The position numbers and the translations under genes were made by a program. Shown in pieces: positions 36,881 to 45,507 of a DNA stretch of 64,000 nt. Source of the DNA: Verrucosispora sp. NA02020 (lineage in GTDB: Bacteria > Actinomycetota > Actinomycetes > Mycobacteriales > Micromonosporaceae); the NCBI RefSeq assembly GCF_013364215.1, contig NZ_CP054923.1, positions 4,154,001 to 4,218,000 on the forward strand, written 5' to 3'. Position 1 is the first letter of the stretch; the number at the start of each line of letters is the position of its first letter. The notes below the pieces were generated by a model that was given only the letters and a program-made list of their open reading frames with translations, was not told the DNA's origin and did no database searches.

Positions 36881-37753
36881 GTGACTGCCACTCAAGAGCG
36901 CCAGCCGGCGCCGACACCCTCCGCCGAAGAGTTGCTGAAGCCACCACCGCCGACCTGGAAAGAGCGGCTGCGCAACAACCGGTGGCTGTCCTTCTACACC
37001 AGCCCCCTGCTGATCGCGCTGTTCCTCGTGGCGTGGAAGATCTACGTCGAGGTCACCGACCTGTCCCGCTTCGTGCTGCCGCCGCCGGAGGCGGTGTTCA
37101 AGGCGTTCAGCGAGCAGATCGTCGACCCGTTCGTCTGGCGGACCCACATCTGGACGACCTTCTACGAGGTCATGATGGGTCTGGCGCTGGCGATCGTGCT
37201 GGGCGTCGGGCTCGGCCTGATGATCGGCAAGTCGCCGCTGTTCGACCGGATCGTCCGGCCGTTCATCGTCGCCACCCAGGTGGTGCCGAAAGTCGCGCTG
37301 GTGCCGCTGTTCATCCTCTGGCTCGGCTTCGGCCCCTCCTCCAAGGTGGTCATCGCCGCGCTGCTGGCCTTCTTCCCGCTGCTGATCAACACCTCGTTCG
37401 GTGTCCGGTCGGTGCCGGGCTCCATGCACGACCTGATGACGACGCTCAAGGCGTCGCGGTGGACACGGTTCTGGAAGGCCGACCTGCCGTACACGATGCC
37501 CTTCATCCTGGCCGGCATGGAGCTGGCGGTCGTCCAGGCGACCATCGGCGCGATCGTCGGCGAGTACCTCGGCGGTGACAAGGGCCTCGGCCGGTACGCG
37601 GTCAACCTGCAGAACAACCTCCAGGTCGACAAGCTGTTCGGCGCGATCCTGATCATGGCCCTGTTCGGCTTCACCCTCTACAGCATCGTCACCGGCGCTC
37701 GCCGGTTGCTGATCCCCTGGCACGAGTCCGTGCAGCCGCGCCGCCGCCCCTGA
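36881..37753 (+). CDS. ABC importer permease (SsuC/TauC type)
   Basis: This 290-aa inner-membrane permease has six predicted helices and the BPD_transp_1 EAA loop (MTTLKASRWTRFWKADLPYTMPFI), which docks on the ATPase. The N-terminal 45 residues are a cytoplasmic Pro/Glu-rich tail before SPLLIALFLVAWKIYVEV. Start is GTG 36881, 22 nt after the ATPase stop. There is only one permease gene, so a homodimer is expected, as in SsuABC. Confidence 0.93.
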   Translation: MTATQERQPAPTPSAEELLKPPPPTWKERLRNNRWLSFYTSPLLIALFLVAWKIYVEVTDLSRFVLPPPEAVFKAFSEQIVDPFVWRTHIWTTFYEVMMGLALAIVLGVGLGLMIGKSPLFDRIVRPFIVATQVVPKVALVPLFILWLGFGPSSKVVIAALLAFFPLLINTSFGVRSVPGSMHDLMTTLKASRWTRFWKADLPYTMPFILAGMELAVVQATIGAIVGEYLGGDKGLGRYAVNLQNNLQVDKLFGAILIMALFGFTLYSIVTGARRLLIPWHESVQPRRRP

Positions 37754-37877
37754 CCGACGGCCCGGCTCTCACCTGACACACCACACGACCCGGTCGGCGC
37801 CGCGACGCGGCACTGGCGGACCTCTCCTTGCCCGAATCCGTCACCCATTCGTACCTTCCTCGCCCCGGGAGTCCTCC

Positions 37878-38951
37878 GTGACACATAACCCCTCCTTCGG
37901 CGCGCCGGTCTCCCGGCGCTCGCTCCTGCGGTTCGGCGCCTCCGCCGGGCTGCTGCTGCCCACCGCCGGCGGCATGACCCTGATGCTCAGCGGCTGCGGC
38001 GGCGACGACAACCAGGTCAACGCCGACGGCAGCCTGAACGGCTCGTACATGACCGCCTCCGGCCTGACGTTGAGCTTCGTGGAGACGATGGTCGCCAAGG
38101 AGCGCGGCTACTTCGCCGAGCACGGCCTCAACCTGGACATCAAGGGCGGGCAGGGCACCGCCACCGCCATCCAGGCCGTCCTCGGCGGCTCGGCGGACAT
38201 GACCCGCGCCAACGGCATCAACGCGATCATCGCGGTGGCCAACGAGGACGCGCCGTTCGTCAGCATCGCCAGCGTCCGGCAGAAGTCGCAGTTCGAGGTG
38301 GTGTCCCTGCCCGACGACCCGATCCGCAGCCCGGCCCAGCTCGCCGGACGCACCTGCGGCATCGTCTCCACCGGCGGCGCCACCGAGAACCTGCTCGACG
38401 TCATGCTGATCAACGCGGGCATCGACCCCGGGTCGGTGCAGCGTCCGGTCACCGGTGTCGGCACCGCCGCGTACGAGTTGGCGCGCCGGGGCGAGGTGGA
38501 CGCCTGGATCTGCGTCAACACCGACCGGGCCACCATCCAGAAGGAGATCGGCGAGGTCGTCTTCTTCAGCACCGACGAGCACGCGCCGATGCCCTCGGAC
38601 TCGTACAACACCAGCCTCAAGATGGTCGAGTCGGACAGCGACATGCCGGTGCGGTTCCTGGCCGGTGTACTCAAGGCCATCGACTACGCCAGCAAGGAGG
38701 AGAACTGGGAGCAGGTCATCAACGACCTGCGCAAGTACAACCCGGAGGCGGACGCCGCCCAGGCCCGCGCCGAGCTGCCCCTGCTGGTGGAGAGCTGGCA
38801 GGCCGCCGGCCCGGAGAACACCCTGCAGATGAACCCGCAGACCTGGCTCACCGGCCAGGAGAGCCTGGTCAAGGCCAAGCTGGTCAACTCCGCCGCGCCG
38901 ATCGAGAAGCTCATCTACCCGGACTACCTCGCCCGCGCGAGGGAGCTGTGA
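37878..38951 (+). CDS. Tat-exported lipoprotein, NMT1/SsuA-like substrate-binding protein
   Basis: This 357-aa solute-binding protein belongs to the NMT1/THI5-like or SsuA group. Residues 12-18 (SRRSLLR) are a twin-arginine motif and LSGC ends at Cys40, a lipobox, so it should be folded before export and lipid-anchored outside. Binding-fold blocks are LTLSFVETMVAKERGYFAEHGL and GGQGTATAIQAVLGGSADM. Tat export is unusual for such proteins and may indicate cofactor or folding constraints. GTG 37878; the 124-nt gap before it shows no clear promoter or terminator. Its stop overlaps the next gene. Confidence 0.92.
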   Translation: MTHNPSFGAPVSRRSLLRFGASAGLLLPTAGGMTLMLSGCGGDDNQVNADGSLNGSYMTASGLTLSFVETMVAKERGYFAEHGLNLDIKGGQGTATAIQAVLGGSADMTRANGINAIIAVANEDAPFVSIASVRQKSQFEVVSLPDDPIRSPAQLAGRTCGIVSTGGATENLLDVMLINAGIDPGSVQRPVTGVGTAAYELARRGEVDAWICVNTDRATIQKEIGEVVFFSTDEHAPMPSDSYNTSLKMVESDSDMPVRFLAGVLKAIDYASKEENWEQVINDLRKYNPEADAAQARAELPLLVESWQAAGPENTLQMNPQTWLTGQESLVKAKLVNSAAPIEKLIYPDYLARAREL

Positions 38952-40678
38952 CGGCCGACCCGGCCGCCGTCGGTGGCGCCGCCGCGGTCCTCGCGGCGGC
39001 GGCCGCCAGCGGCGTACGCCGGCTCTGGTTCAACAGCGGCTCCGAGCTGACCTCCTTCCAGGAGGCCGGCGCGCAGGCACGCCAGAAGGGCGAGCCGACC
39101 CCGGAGATCATCACCTGTCCGCACGAGCACGTCGCGCTGACCGCGGCGATGGGCGAGACCATGGTCTCCGGTGGACCCAGCATGACGGCCGCCCACGCCG
39201 ACCTCGGTCTGCTGCACCACGGCGGCGCGATCCACAACGCCATGTGGGGCGACCACCCCATCATGATCATGTCGGGGTATCCGCCGACCCGCGCGGAATC
39301 GCGTACCTCGCCGGTGTTCTGGAAGCAGCAGCGCTGGGACCAGGGCGCGATCGTGCGCCAGTACGTCAAGTGGGACTACAAGCTCTCCGCCCTCGACGAC
39401 GCCGCCCTGGTCGTGGCGCGTGGCCTGCAGGTCGCGCTGGCACCCCGACGCGGGCCGGTCTATCTGGCGATGCCGGAGGAGGTGGGACGCCACCCGGTGC
39501 CCGTCGGCGACCGGGTGCCCAGCGCCCAGGCGCTCGGCGTGCCGACCCTGGGTCCCGGCGACCCCGGCGTGGTCAGCGAGGTGGCCCGCCGCCTGCGGAC
39601 CGCCCGCCGCCCGGTGGTGGTCACCGACCGGGTCGGCGAGAACCCCCGCGCGGTGCGGCTGCTCGCCGAACTGGCCGACACCCTGGGCGTGGAGGTGCGC
39701 GCCTCCCGCTACCGGGTCAACCTGCCCGACGACAACCCGTGGCACACCAGCGCGCCGCTGGACCAGTTCGACGTCGTCGTCGTACTGGACCACCCGGTGC
39801 CGTGGATACCCGCACTGGAACAGCCCGCCGAGGACGCGTGGATCGGCTGGGTGGGACCCGACCCGATCGAGAGCCGGGTCCCGCTGTACGAGTTGCGGGC
39901 CGACGCCCGCACGACCGCCGACCCGGCGGCGTTCCTCGCCGCGGTGCTCGGCGAGGTCGGCTCGGGCGACGCCGACACGGTGCGGCAGCGCCGCGAGCGC
40001 CCCCCGGGCGTCGGCACCAAGCGGCACACCGCCGGCAGGGGAGCGGCCGGCGGTGTGCCCACCCCCTCGTTGATCGCGGCGGCACTGGACGCCCACCTGC
40101 ACCCCGACGACCTGCTCACCTGGGAGGTCTTCGACACCACGGCGGTGCGCCGCACGAAGCCGGGCACCCTGTTCGAGAAGGGCGGCTCCAGCCTCGGCTG
40201 GTCGGTGGCCGCGGCCACCGGCGCCAGCATCGCCGCCGGTGGCGCGCACGCCGTCGCGGTCACCGGGGACGGCTCCTACCTGTTCGGCTCGCCGGACTCG
40301 TGCCTGTGGTTGCAGCAGCAGCACGACGCCCCGATCGTCACCGTCGTGGTCAACAACGGCGGGTACCGCACCGGCACCACCACGCTGGCCGCGCACTACC
40401 CGGACGGTCTGGCCGTCGCCGAACCCACGGTCCTCGGCGGTCACCTCACCCCGTCGCCGGACTTCGCCGCGCACGCCCGCGCGCAGGGCTGCTACGGCGA
40501 GCGCGTGGTGCGCGCGGCCGATCTGAGCGCCGCCCTGGACCGGGCCCGTGCCGCCGTGCAGCGCGACCGGGTACCGGCCGTGCTGGACGTCTGGGTGCCC
40601 GAACACCTCACCGGGTCGATGGACCCGGATCGCCGGGCGCGCACCCCGGCCGCTGACGAAGGGACCAGTGATGGCTGA
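38948..40678 (+). CDS. thiamine-diphosphate-dependent decarboxylase/acetolactate-synthase-like enzyme
   Basis: This 576-aa ThDP enzyme has three domains: a PYR domain with the cofactor-activating Glu60 in CPHEHVAL, a central domain, and a PP domain with GDGSYLFG (from residue 441) and VVVNNGGY (near 468). Likely reaction: decarboxylation of a 2-oxo acid to an aldehyde, or a carboligation. The aldehyde dehydrogenase encoded directly downstream, overlapping by 8 nt, would oxidise the product, which favours the decarboxylase reading. GTG 38948 overlaps the lipoprotein stop (GTGA). The sequence is not close to IlvB or benzoylformate decarboxylase in its substrate loops. Confidence 0.9.
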   Translation: MTADPAAVGGAAAVLAAAAASGVRRLWFNSGSELTSFQEAGAQARQKGEPTPEIITCPHEHVALTAAMGETMVSGGPSMTAAHADLGLLHHGGAIHNAMWGDHPIMIMSGYPPTRAESRTSPVFWKQQRWDQGAIVRQYVKWDYKLSALDDAALVVARGLQVALAPRRGPVYLAMPEEVGRHPVPVGDRVPSAQALGVPTLGPGDPGVVSEVARRLRTARRPVVVTDRVGENPRAVRLLAELADTLGVEVRASRYRVNLPDDNPWHTSAPLDQFDVVVVLDHPVPWIPALEQPAEDAWIGWVGPDPIESRVPLYELRADARTTADPAAFLAAVLGEVGSGDADTVRQRRERPPGVGTKRHTAGRGAAGGVPTPSLIAAALDAHLHPDDLLTWEVFDTTAVRRTKPGTLFEKGGSSLGWSVAAATGASIAAGGAHAVAVTGDGSYLFGSPDSCLWLQQQHDAPIVTVVVNNGGYRTGTTTLAAHYPDGLAVAEPTVLGGHLTPSPDFAAHARAQGCYGERVVRAADLSAALDRARAAVQRDRVPAVLDVWVPEHLTGSMDPDRRARTPAADEGTSDG

Positions 40679-42095
40679 GGTCGTCTCCCCGATCGACGCC
40701 CGGGTCCTGGCCCGGGTGGCGCCTGCCTCGCCGGACGAGGTGCACGCCGCGGTCCGCGCGGCGCGGGCCGCGCAACCGGCCTGGGCCCGGCGCACCGGCA
40801 GCGAACGCGGCCGGATCCTGCACGCCGTCGCCGACCTCATCGAGGCCGCCGTCGAGGAACTGGCCGAGATCGAGACCCGCAACACCGGCAAGATCCTCAG
40901 TGACACGCGGCGGGAGGTACGCCGGGCGGCCGGCAGCTTCCGCTACTATGCCGGCTGGGCCGAGCAGGTACGCGGGGAGACCATCCCGGTCGGCGTGGAG
41001 TACCACACGTACACGGTGCCGGAGCCGCACGGCGTGGTCGCCGGGGTCATCCCGTGGAACGTGCCGTTCTTCTTCGCCGCCAAGAAGATCGCCCCGGCGC
41101 TGGCGTTCGGCAACGCCTGCCTGCTCAAGCCGGCCGAGGAGACCCCGCTGACCGCCCTGCGGCTGGCCGGGCTGCTGACCGAGGCCGGCGTACCCGAGGA
41201 TCTGGTGTCGGTGCTGCCCGGCGGTCGGGAGACCGGCGCGGCGCTGGTGTCGCATCCGGACGTGGACCTGATCGTGTTCACCGGGCACCACGACACCGGT
41301 AAGGCGATCGCCCGCGCGGCGGCGGAGCACCTGACGCCGGTCGCCCTGGAACTGGGCGGCAAGTCGCCGCAGGTCATCTTCGGCGACGCCGACCTGGACC
41401 GGGCGGTCGACGCGGTGGTGCTGGGCGTCTTCGCCTCCTGCGGCCAGATGTGCATCGCCGGTTCCCGGCTCGTGGTGCACGAGTCGGTCTACGACGAGGT
41501 CCTCGACCGGATCGCGGAGCGGGTACGCGGACTGCGCGTCGGTGACCCGTTCGACGACGACACCGACCTGGGTCCGCAGATCACCTCGGCGCAGCGGGAC
41601 AAGACGGCGCAGTTCATCGCCGAGACCCGTGCCGCCGGACGGCTGGTGGCGCAGGCCGCCCTGCCCGACGACGAGCGGCTGCGCGACGGCTTCTACGTGC
41701 CGCCGACGGTGTTCGACCGGTTGGACGCGCAGGCGCGGCTGCTGCGCGAGGAGGTCTTCGGCCCGGTCCTGGCGGTGTCGTCGTTCCGCGACGACGCCGA
41801 GGCGCTGCGGCTGGCCGACGACACCGACTTCGGTCTGGCCGCCGGGGTGTGGACCGCCGACATCGCCCGGGCGCACCGGTTCGCCGGGCAGGTCCGCGCC
41901 GGCACGGTCTGGATCAACACGTACCGGGTGCTGTCGGACCTGGTGCCCTTCGGCGGGGTGGGCCTGTCCGGGTACGGGCGGGAGAACGGCACCGAGGCGG
42001 CCCGGCTGTACCTGCGGCCGAAGTCGGTGTGGACCTCGCTGACGGCCGGCACACCGCAGGGGTACGGCCTGGGTGGCGCGGGTGCCGCAGGCTGA
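40671..42095 (+). CDS. NAD(P)-dependent aldehyde dehydrogenase
   Basis: This 474-aa aldehyde dehydrogenase has general-base Glu227 in LELGGKSP and nucleophile Cys261 in CGQMCIAGSR. The cofactor region is GVIPWNVPFFFAAKKIAPALAFGN, which differs slightly from the usual PWNFP. It resembles betaine-aldehyde and gamma-aminobutyraldehyde type enzymes, and its substrate is probably the product of the preceding ThDP enzyme. ATG 40671 lies inside the previous gene, so the pair is translationally coupled. A cis change is present in the closing block (PFGGVGLSGYGRENGTEAARLY), which otherwise is canonical. Confidence 0.93.
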   Translation: MAEVVSPIDARVLARVAPASPDEVHAAVRAARAAQPAWARRTGSERGRILHAVADLIEAAVEELAEIETRNTGKILSDTRREVRRAAGSFRYYAGWAEQVRGETIPVGVEYHTYTVPEPHGVVAGVIPWNVPFFFAAKKIAPALAFGNACLLKPAEETPLTALRLAGLLTEAGVPEDLVSVLPGGRETGAALVSHPDVDLIVFTGHHDTGKAIARAAAEHLTPVALELGGKSPQVIFGDADLDRAVDAVVLGVFASCGQMCIAGSRLVVHESVYDEVLDRIAERVRGLRVGDPFDDDTDLGPQITSAQRDKTAQFIAETRAAGRLVAQAALPDDERLRDGFYVPPTVFDRLDAQARLLREEVFGPVLAVSSFRDDAEALRLADDTDFGLAAGVWTADIARAHRFAGQVRAGTVWINTYRVLSDLVPFGGVGLSGYGRENGTEAARLYLRPKSVWTSLTAGTPQGYGLGGAGAAG

Positions 42096-43326
42096 CCGCC
42101 CGCCCGACGCGGCGACCGAGGAGGTGGGTCGCGGCGGGCTCGCGTTGCTGCGGGACCGCCGCTTCGGCCCGTACTTCTTCGGGTCGCTGGCGTCCAACAC
42201 CGGCACCTGGTTCCAGAACGTCGCGGCGATCCTGACCATCTTCGCGTTGACCCGCTCCGCCTTCATGGTGGGGCTGGTCACCGCGTTGCAGTTCGCGATG
42301 CAGTTGGTCCTGGCGCCGGTGATCGGGGCGGTGGCCGACCGGGTCGACCGGCGGCTGCTGATCATCGTCGGGCAGACGCTGGGCGGGACCGCCGCCGCGG
42401 TGCTCGCGGTGCTGGCGTTCCTGGACCTCCTCAACGCCCCGCTGCTGTTGACGTTCGTGGCGCTGTCCGGGGTGGGGCAGGCGATCACCGGGCCGGCGGC
42501 CCAGGCGCTGGTGCCCAACATCGTCGGACGTGCCGACGTCCCGCAGGCCATCGCGTTGCACTCGCTCACCTTCAACCTGTCCCGGGCGATCGGCCCGGTG
42601 GCCGGGGCGGCCACGTACGCGCTGGCCGGTGCCGGTGCCGCGTTCGCCGTCAACGCCGCCAGTTTCCTGGTGTTCGCGCTGGCACTGGCCGGCGTACGGC
42701 TGCCCCGGGCGCAGCCCGGGGCCGGCAAGCGCCGGCTGGGCGTGTTCGACGGGGTGGCCTACGTCCGTTCCCGGCCGGAACTGGTGCGCTGCCTGGTGGC
42801 GGTGGCCCTGATCGGGTTGGCGATGGAGCCGATCAACACGCTGTCACCGCTGTTCGCCGAGGGCTTCGGCGGCGGTGAGCTGATGGTGGGCATCTTCATC
42901 ACCTGTTTCGGGCTCGGTTCGGCGTTGATCGCCGGCTGGGTGGGCCGGTTGCGGCGGGTGATGGGCAGTGGCCGTACCGGTGCGGTCGGGGTGGCCGCCC
43001 TGGGCGTCGGGATGGCGGTGCTGGCGGTCAGTCCGGGGCCGGTGATGGCCACGGTGGGCATCGCCGTGGGCGGCGCCGGTTACCTGCTGGCGGTCAGCGA
43101 CGTCAACGCCACCATGCAGCACGGCCTGGCCGACGAGGTGCGGGGCCGGGTGATGGCGCTGTGGTCGATGTGTTTCCTGGGCATCCGTCCGGCGGCGGCG
43201 ATCCTGCACGGCTGGCTGGGCGACGCGTTCTCGGCGCGTACCGGCGCGGTCGTGGCGGTGGTGGCCGCCGTGGCCGCCGCGGTGGTGCTGCGCGCCCGAC
43301 GGGCGCTGCGCGCCGCCGGGGGGTGA
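42073..43326 (+). CDS. MFS transporter (MFS_3/EntS-like)
   Basis: This 417-aa, 12-helix transporter of the MFS_3 group, which contains EntS and related exporters, has ASNTGTWFQNVAAILTIFALT in helix 1 and APVIGAVADRVDRRLLII as motif A. IVGRADVPQAIALHSLTFNLSRAIGPVAG is a diagnostic block. GTG 42073 overlaps the aldehyde dehydrogenase end by 23 nt. In the island it may release an excess or toxic intermediate, or take up substrate. It is the last gene before the third operator. Confidence 0.9.
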   Translation: MARVPQADRPPDAATEEVGRGGLALLRDRRFGPYFFGSLASNTGTWFQNVAAILTIFALTRSAFMVGLVTALQFAMQLVLAPVIGAVADRVDRRLLIIVGQTLGGTAAAVLAVLAFLDLLNAPLLLTFVALSGVGQAITGPAAQALVPNIVGRADVPQAIALHSLTFNLSRAIGPVAGAATYALAGAGAAFAVNAASFLVFALALAGVRLPRAQPGAGKRRLGVFDGVAYVRSRPELVRCLVAVALIGLAMEPINTLSPLFAEGFGGGELMVGIFITCFGLGSALIAGWVGRLRRVMGSGRTGAVGVAALGVGMAVLAVSPGPVMATVGIAVGGAGYLLAVSDVNATMQHGLADEVRGRVMALWSMCFLGIRPAAAILHGWLGDAFSARTGAVVAVVAAVAAAVVLRARRALRAAGG

Positions 43327-43336
43327 GGGGCGTGCG

Positions 43337-43399
43337 TTGACCCCACACCTGACAACAAACTATTCTGCTGAGCGAAACACCGTTCGCTTGATGCGAACG
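43337..43399 (+). promoter_or_regulatory. catabolic-island promoter 3 with CGTTC-N9-GAACG operator
   Basis: TTGACC (43337-43342), an 18-nt spacer and TATTCT (43361-43366) form the promoter. CGTTC (43381-43385), nine bases and GAACG (43395-43399) follow about 15 nt downstream. An additional GCGAA half-site lies at 43372-43376, making GCGAA-N6-TTCGC with the operator. It starts the CoA-transferase operon. Confidence 0.72.
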
Positions 43400-43417
43400 A
43401 TAGGAATGGGGGCTCCC

Positions 43418-44617
43418 GTGCACGACGGACCGCTGACCGGCCTGCGCGTCATCGACGCCTCGACGATCCTGGCCGGACCGCTGTGCTGCCAGATCCTCGG
43501 CGACTACGGCGCCGACGTCATCAAGGTCGAACACCCCGTCGCCGGCGACAGCATGCGCGGACACGGCCACGCCAAGGACGGCGTACCGCTGTGGTGGAAG
43601 GAGATCTCCCGCAACAAGCGCACGCTCGGGCTCAAGCTGTCCACCCCGGAGGGCGCCGACCTGCTGCGCCGCCTCGCCGCCACCGCCGACGTGCTGGTGG
43701 AGAACTTCCGACCCGGCACCCTGGAACGGTGGGGGATCGGCCCCGACACGCTCCTGGAGATCAACCCGGCGCTGGTCGTCGTCCGCATCTCCGGCTTCGG
43801 CCAACGCGGCCCCTACGCGCACCGGCCCGGCTTCGGCACCCTCGCCGAGGCGATGAGCGGCTTCGCCCACCTCACCGGCGACGAGAACGGCCCACCCACC
43901 CTGCCCGCGTTCGGCCTGGCCGACAGCATCTGCGGCATCGCCGCCTCCTCCGCCACCATGGTCGCGCTCTGGGCCCGCCAACAGAACGGCGGCAAAGGCC
44001 AGGTCGTCGACCTCAGCCTGCTCGAACCGATCATGATGGCCGTCGGTCCCGGACCCACCGTCTACGACCAGCTCGGCATCATCGGCCACCGGCACGGCAA
44101 CCGCTCCACCAACAACTCGCCCCGCAACACCTACCGCACCCGCGACGGCTCCTGGGTGGCGATCTCCACCAGCGCCCAGTCCATCGCCGAACGGGTGCTG
44201 CGCCTCGTCGGACACCCCGAGGTCATCGACGAACCGTGGTTCGCCTCCGGACGCCAACGCGCCGAACACGCCGACCTGCTCGACTCCTACGTCGGCGGCT
44301 GGATCGCCGAGCGCACCCGCGACGAGGTCATGCGGGCCTTCGACGAGGCCGGCGCCGCCGTCGCGCCCGTCTACGACGCCCGCGACATCGTCACCGACGA
44401 CCACGTCCGCGCCGCCGAGATGGTCGTCGACGTCCCCGACCCCGACTTCGGTCAGATCCTGATGCACAACGTCCTGTGGCGGATGTCCGAGACCCCCGGC
44501 CGGATCCGCTTCACCGGCCGGGCCCTCGGCGCCGACACCGACGATCTCCTCGTCAACGAACTCGGCTGCACCCCCGACACCGTCGCCGACCTGCGCGACC
44601 GGGAGATCGTGGCCTGA
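43418..44617 (+). CDS. class III CoA-transferase (CaiB/BaiF family)
   Basis: This 399-aa family III CoA-transferase moves CoA between carboxylates. The catalytic Asp falls at residue 169 in FGLADSICG, the same number as in formyl-CoA transferase. LTGLRVIDASTILAGPLCCQILGDYGADVIKVEHP and VENFRPGTLERWGIG are family blocks. GTG 43418 follows GGGGGCT and lies just after the operator. It heads a five-gene operon that ends with a CitE-like lyase, so it probably forms the CoA thioester of a dicarboxylic or hydroxy acid intermediate, with succinyl-CoA as the usual donor (inference). Confidence 0.93.
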   Translation: MHDGPLTGLRVIDASTILAGPLCCQILGDYGADVIKVEHPVAGDSMRGHGHAKDGVPLWWKEISRNKRTLGLKLSTPEGADLLRRLAATADVLVENFRPGTLERWGIGPDTLLEINPALVVVRISGFGQRGPYAHRPGFGTLAEAMSGFAHLTGDENGPPTLPAFGLADSICGIAASSATMVALWARQQNGGKGQVVDLSLLEPIMMAVGPGPTVYDQLGIIGHRHGNRSTNNSPRNTYRTRDGSWVAISTSAQSIAERVLRLVGHPEVIDEPWFASGRQRAEHADLLDSYVGGWIAERTRDEVMRAFDEAGAAVAPVYDARDIVTDDHVRAAEMVVDVPDPDFGQILMHNVLWRMSETPGRIRFTGRALGADTDDLLVNELGCTPDTVADLRDREIVA

Positions 44618-44646
44618 CGGCCACCACCACGAAGGTAAGGATTGCC

Positions 44647-45507
44647 GTGACCACCATGAGCACCACCACCAACCCGGCGAGCGGAACCCAGGCGCTGCTG
44701 GCCGCCGTCGCCGCCGGCACCCGGGTGTACGACCTGGGCCGTCGCCTGAGCATCGGCATGCCCCAGTCGCCCAACCACCCGCCGTTCTGGCACGCCCTGC
44801 CACGTCGGCACGGCGACGCGGTCCGCGTCGACGGCGGCTCCGCCGCCAACGACATCATCACCATGGGCACCCACGTCGGCACCCACATCGACGCCTTCTC
44901 GCACGTCTCCCAGGACGGCCGGCTGTTCGACGGCTCCGACGCCGCCGCCGCCGGACGCGGCGGACGCTTCGCCGACCTGGGCGCACACACCATCGCCCCG
45001 ATGGTGCGCCGTGGAGTGCTGCTCGACGTGCCGGCCGCGCTGGGCACCCCGCAGGGCTGCGCCGCCGGCTACGAGATCACCCCGCAGGACCTCACCCACA
45101 CCGCCGAGCAGCAGGGCACCCCGCTGCGCCCCGGCGACGTGGCACTGATCCGCAGCGGCTGGGGCCGACTGTTCAGCGACGACGACCGCACCCGCTTCGT
45201 CGGCCACGACAGCGGCGTACCCGGCGTCGGCGAGGCCGGCGCCACCTGGCTGGCCGACCAGGGCATCCACGCCGCCGGCGCGGACACCATCGCCTTCGAG
45301 TGCCTGCGCCCCGGCGCCGGCCACAGCGTCCTGCCCGCGCACCGGGTGCTGCTGGTCGAACGCGGCGTCTACATCATCGAGACCATGGCACTGGAGGAAC
45401 TGGCCGCCGCCGGAGTGCACGAGTTCCTGTTCGTGCTCTCGCCACTGGCCATCTTCGGCGCCACCGGCTCGCCCGTACGCCCGCTGGCGGTGGTCGTCGA
45501 TGCCTGA
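44647..45507 (+). CDS. metal-dependent cyclase/kynurenine-formamidase-like hydrolase
   Basis: This 286-aa protein of the cyclase family (PF04199) includes kynurenine formamidase, isatin hydrolase and other Mn/Zn amidohydrolases that open rings. The metal-binding HxGTHxDxxxH motif is present as THVGTHIDAFSH near residues 76-87. GVPGVGEAGATWLADQGI and VLPAHRVLLVERGVYIIETM complete the fold. GTG 44647 has AAGGTAAGG 6 nt upstream. In this context, opening of a lactam or imide ring is a reasonable role, as in isatin hydrolase. It overlaps the MmgE/PrpD gene by 8 nt. Confidence 0.9.
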   Translation: MTTMSTTTNPASGTQALLAAVAAGTRVYDLGRRLSIGMPQSPNHPPFWHALPRRHGDAVRVDGGSAANDIITMGTHVGTHIDAFSHVSQDGRLFDGSDAAAAGRGGRFADLGAHTIAPMVRRGVLLDVPAALGTPQGCAAGYEITPQDLTHTAEQQGTPLRPGDVALIRSGWGRLFSDDDRTRFVGHDSGVPGVGEAGATWLADQGIHAAGADTIAFECLRPGAGHSVLPAHRVLLVERGVYIIETMALEELAAAGVHEFLFVLSPLAIFGATGSPVRPLAVVVDA

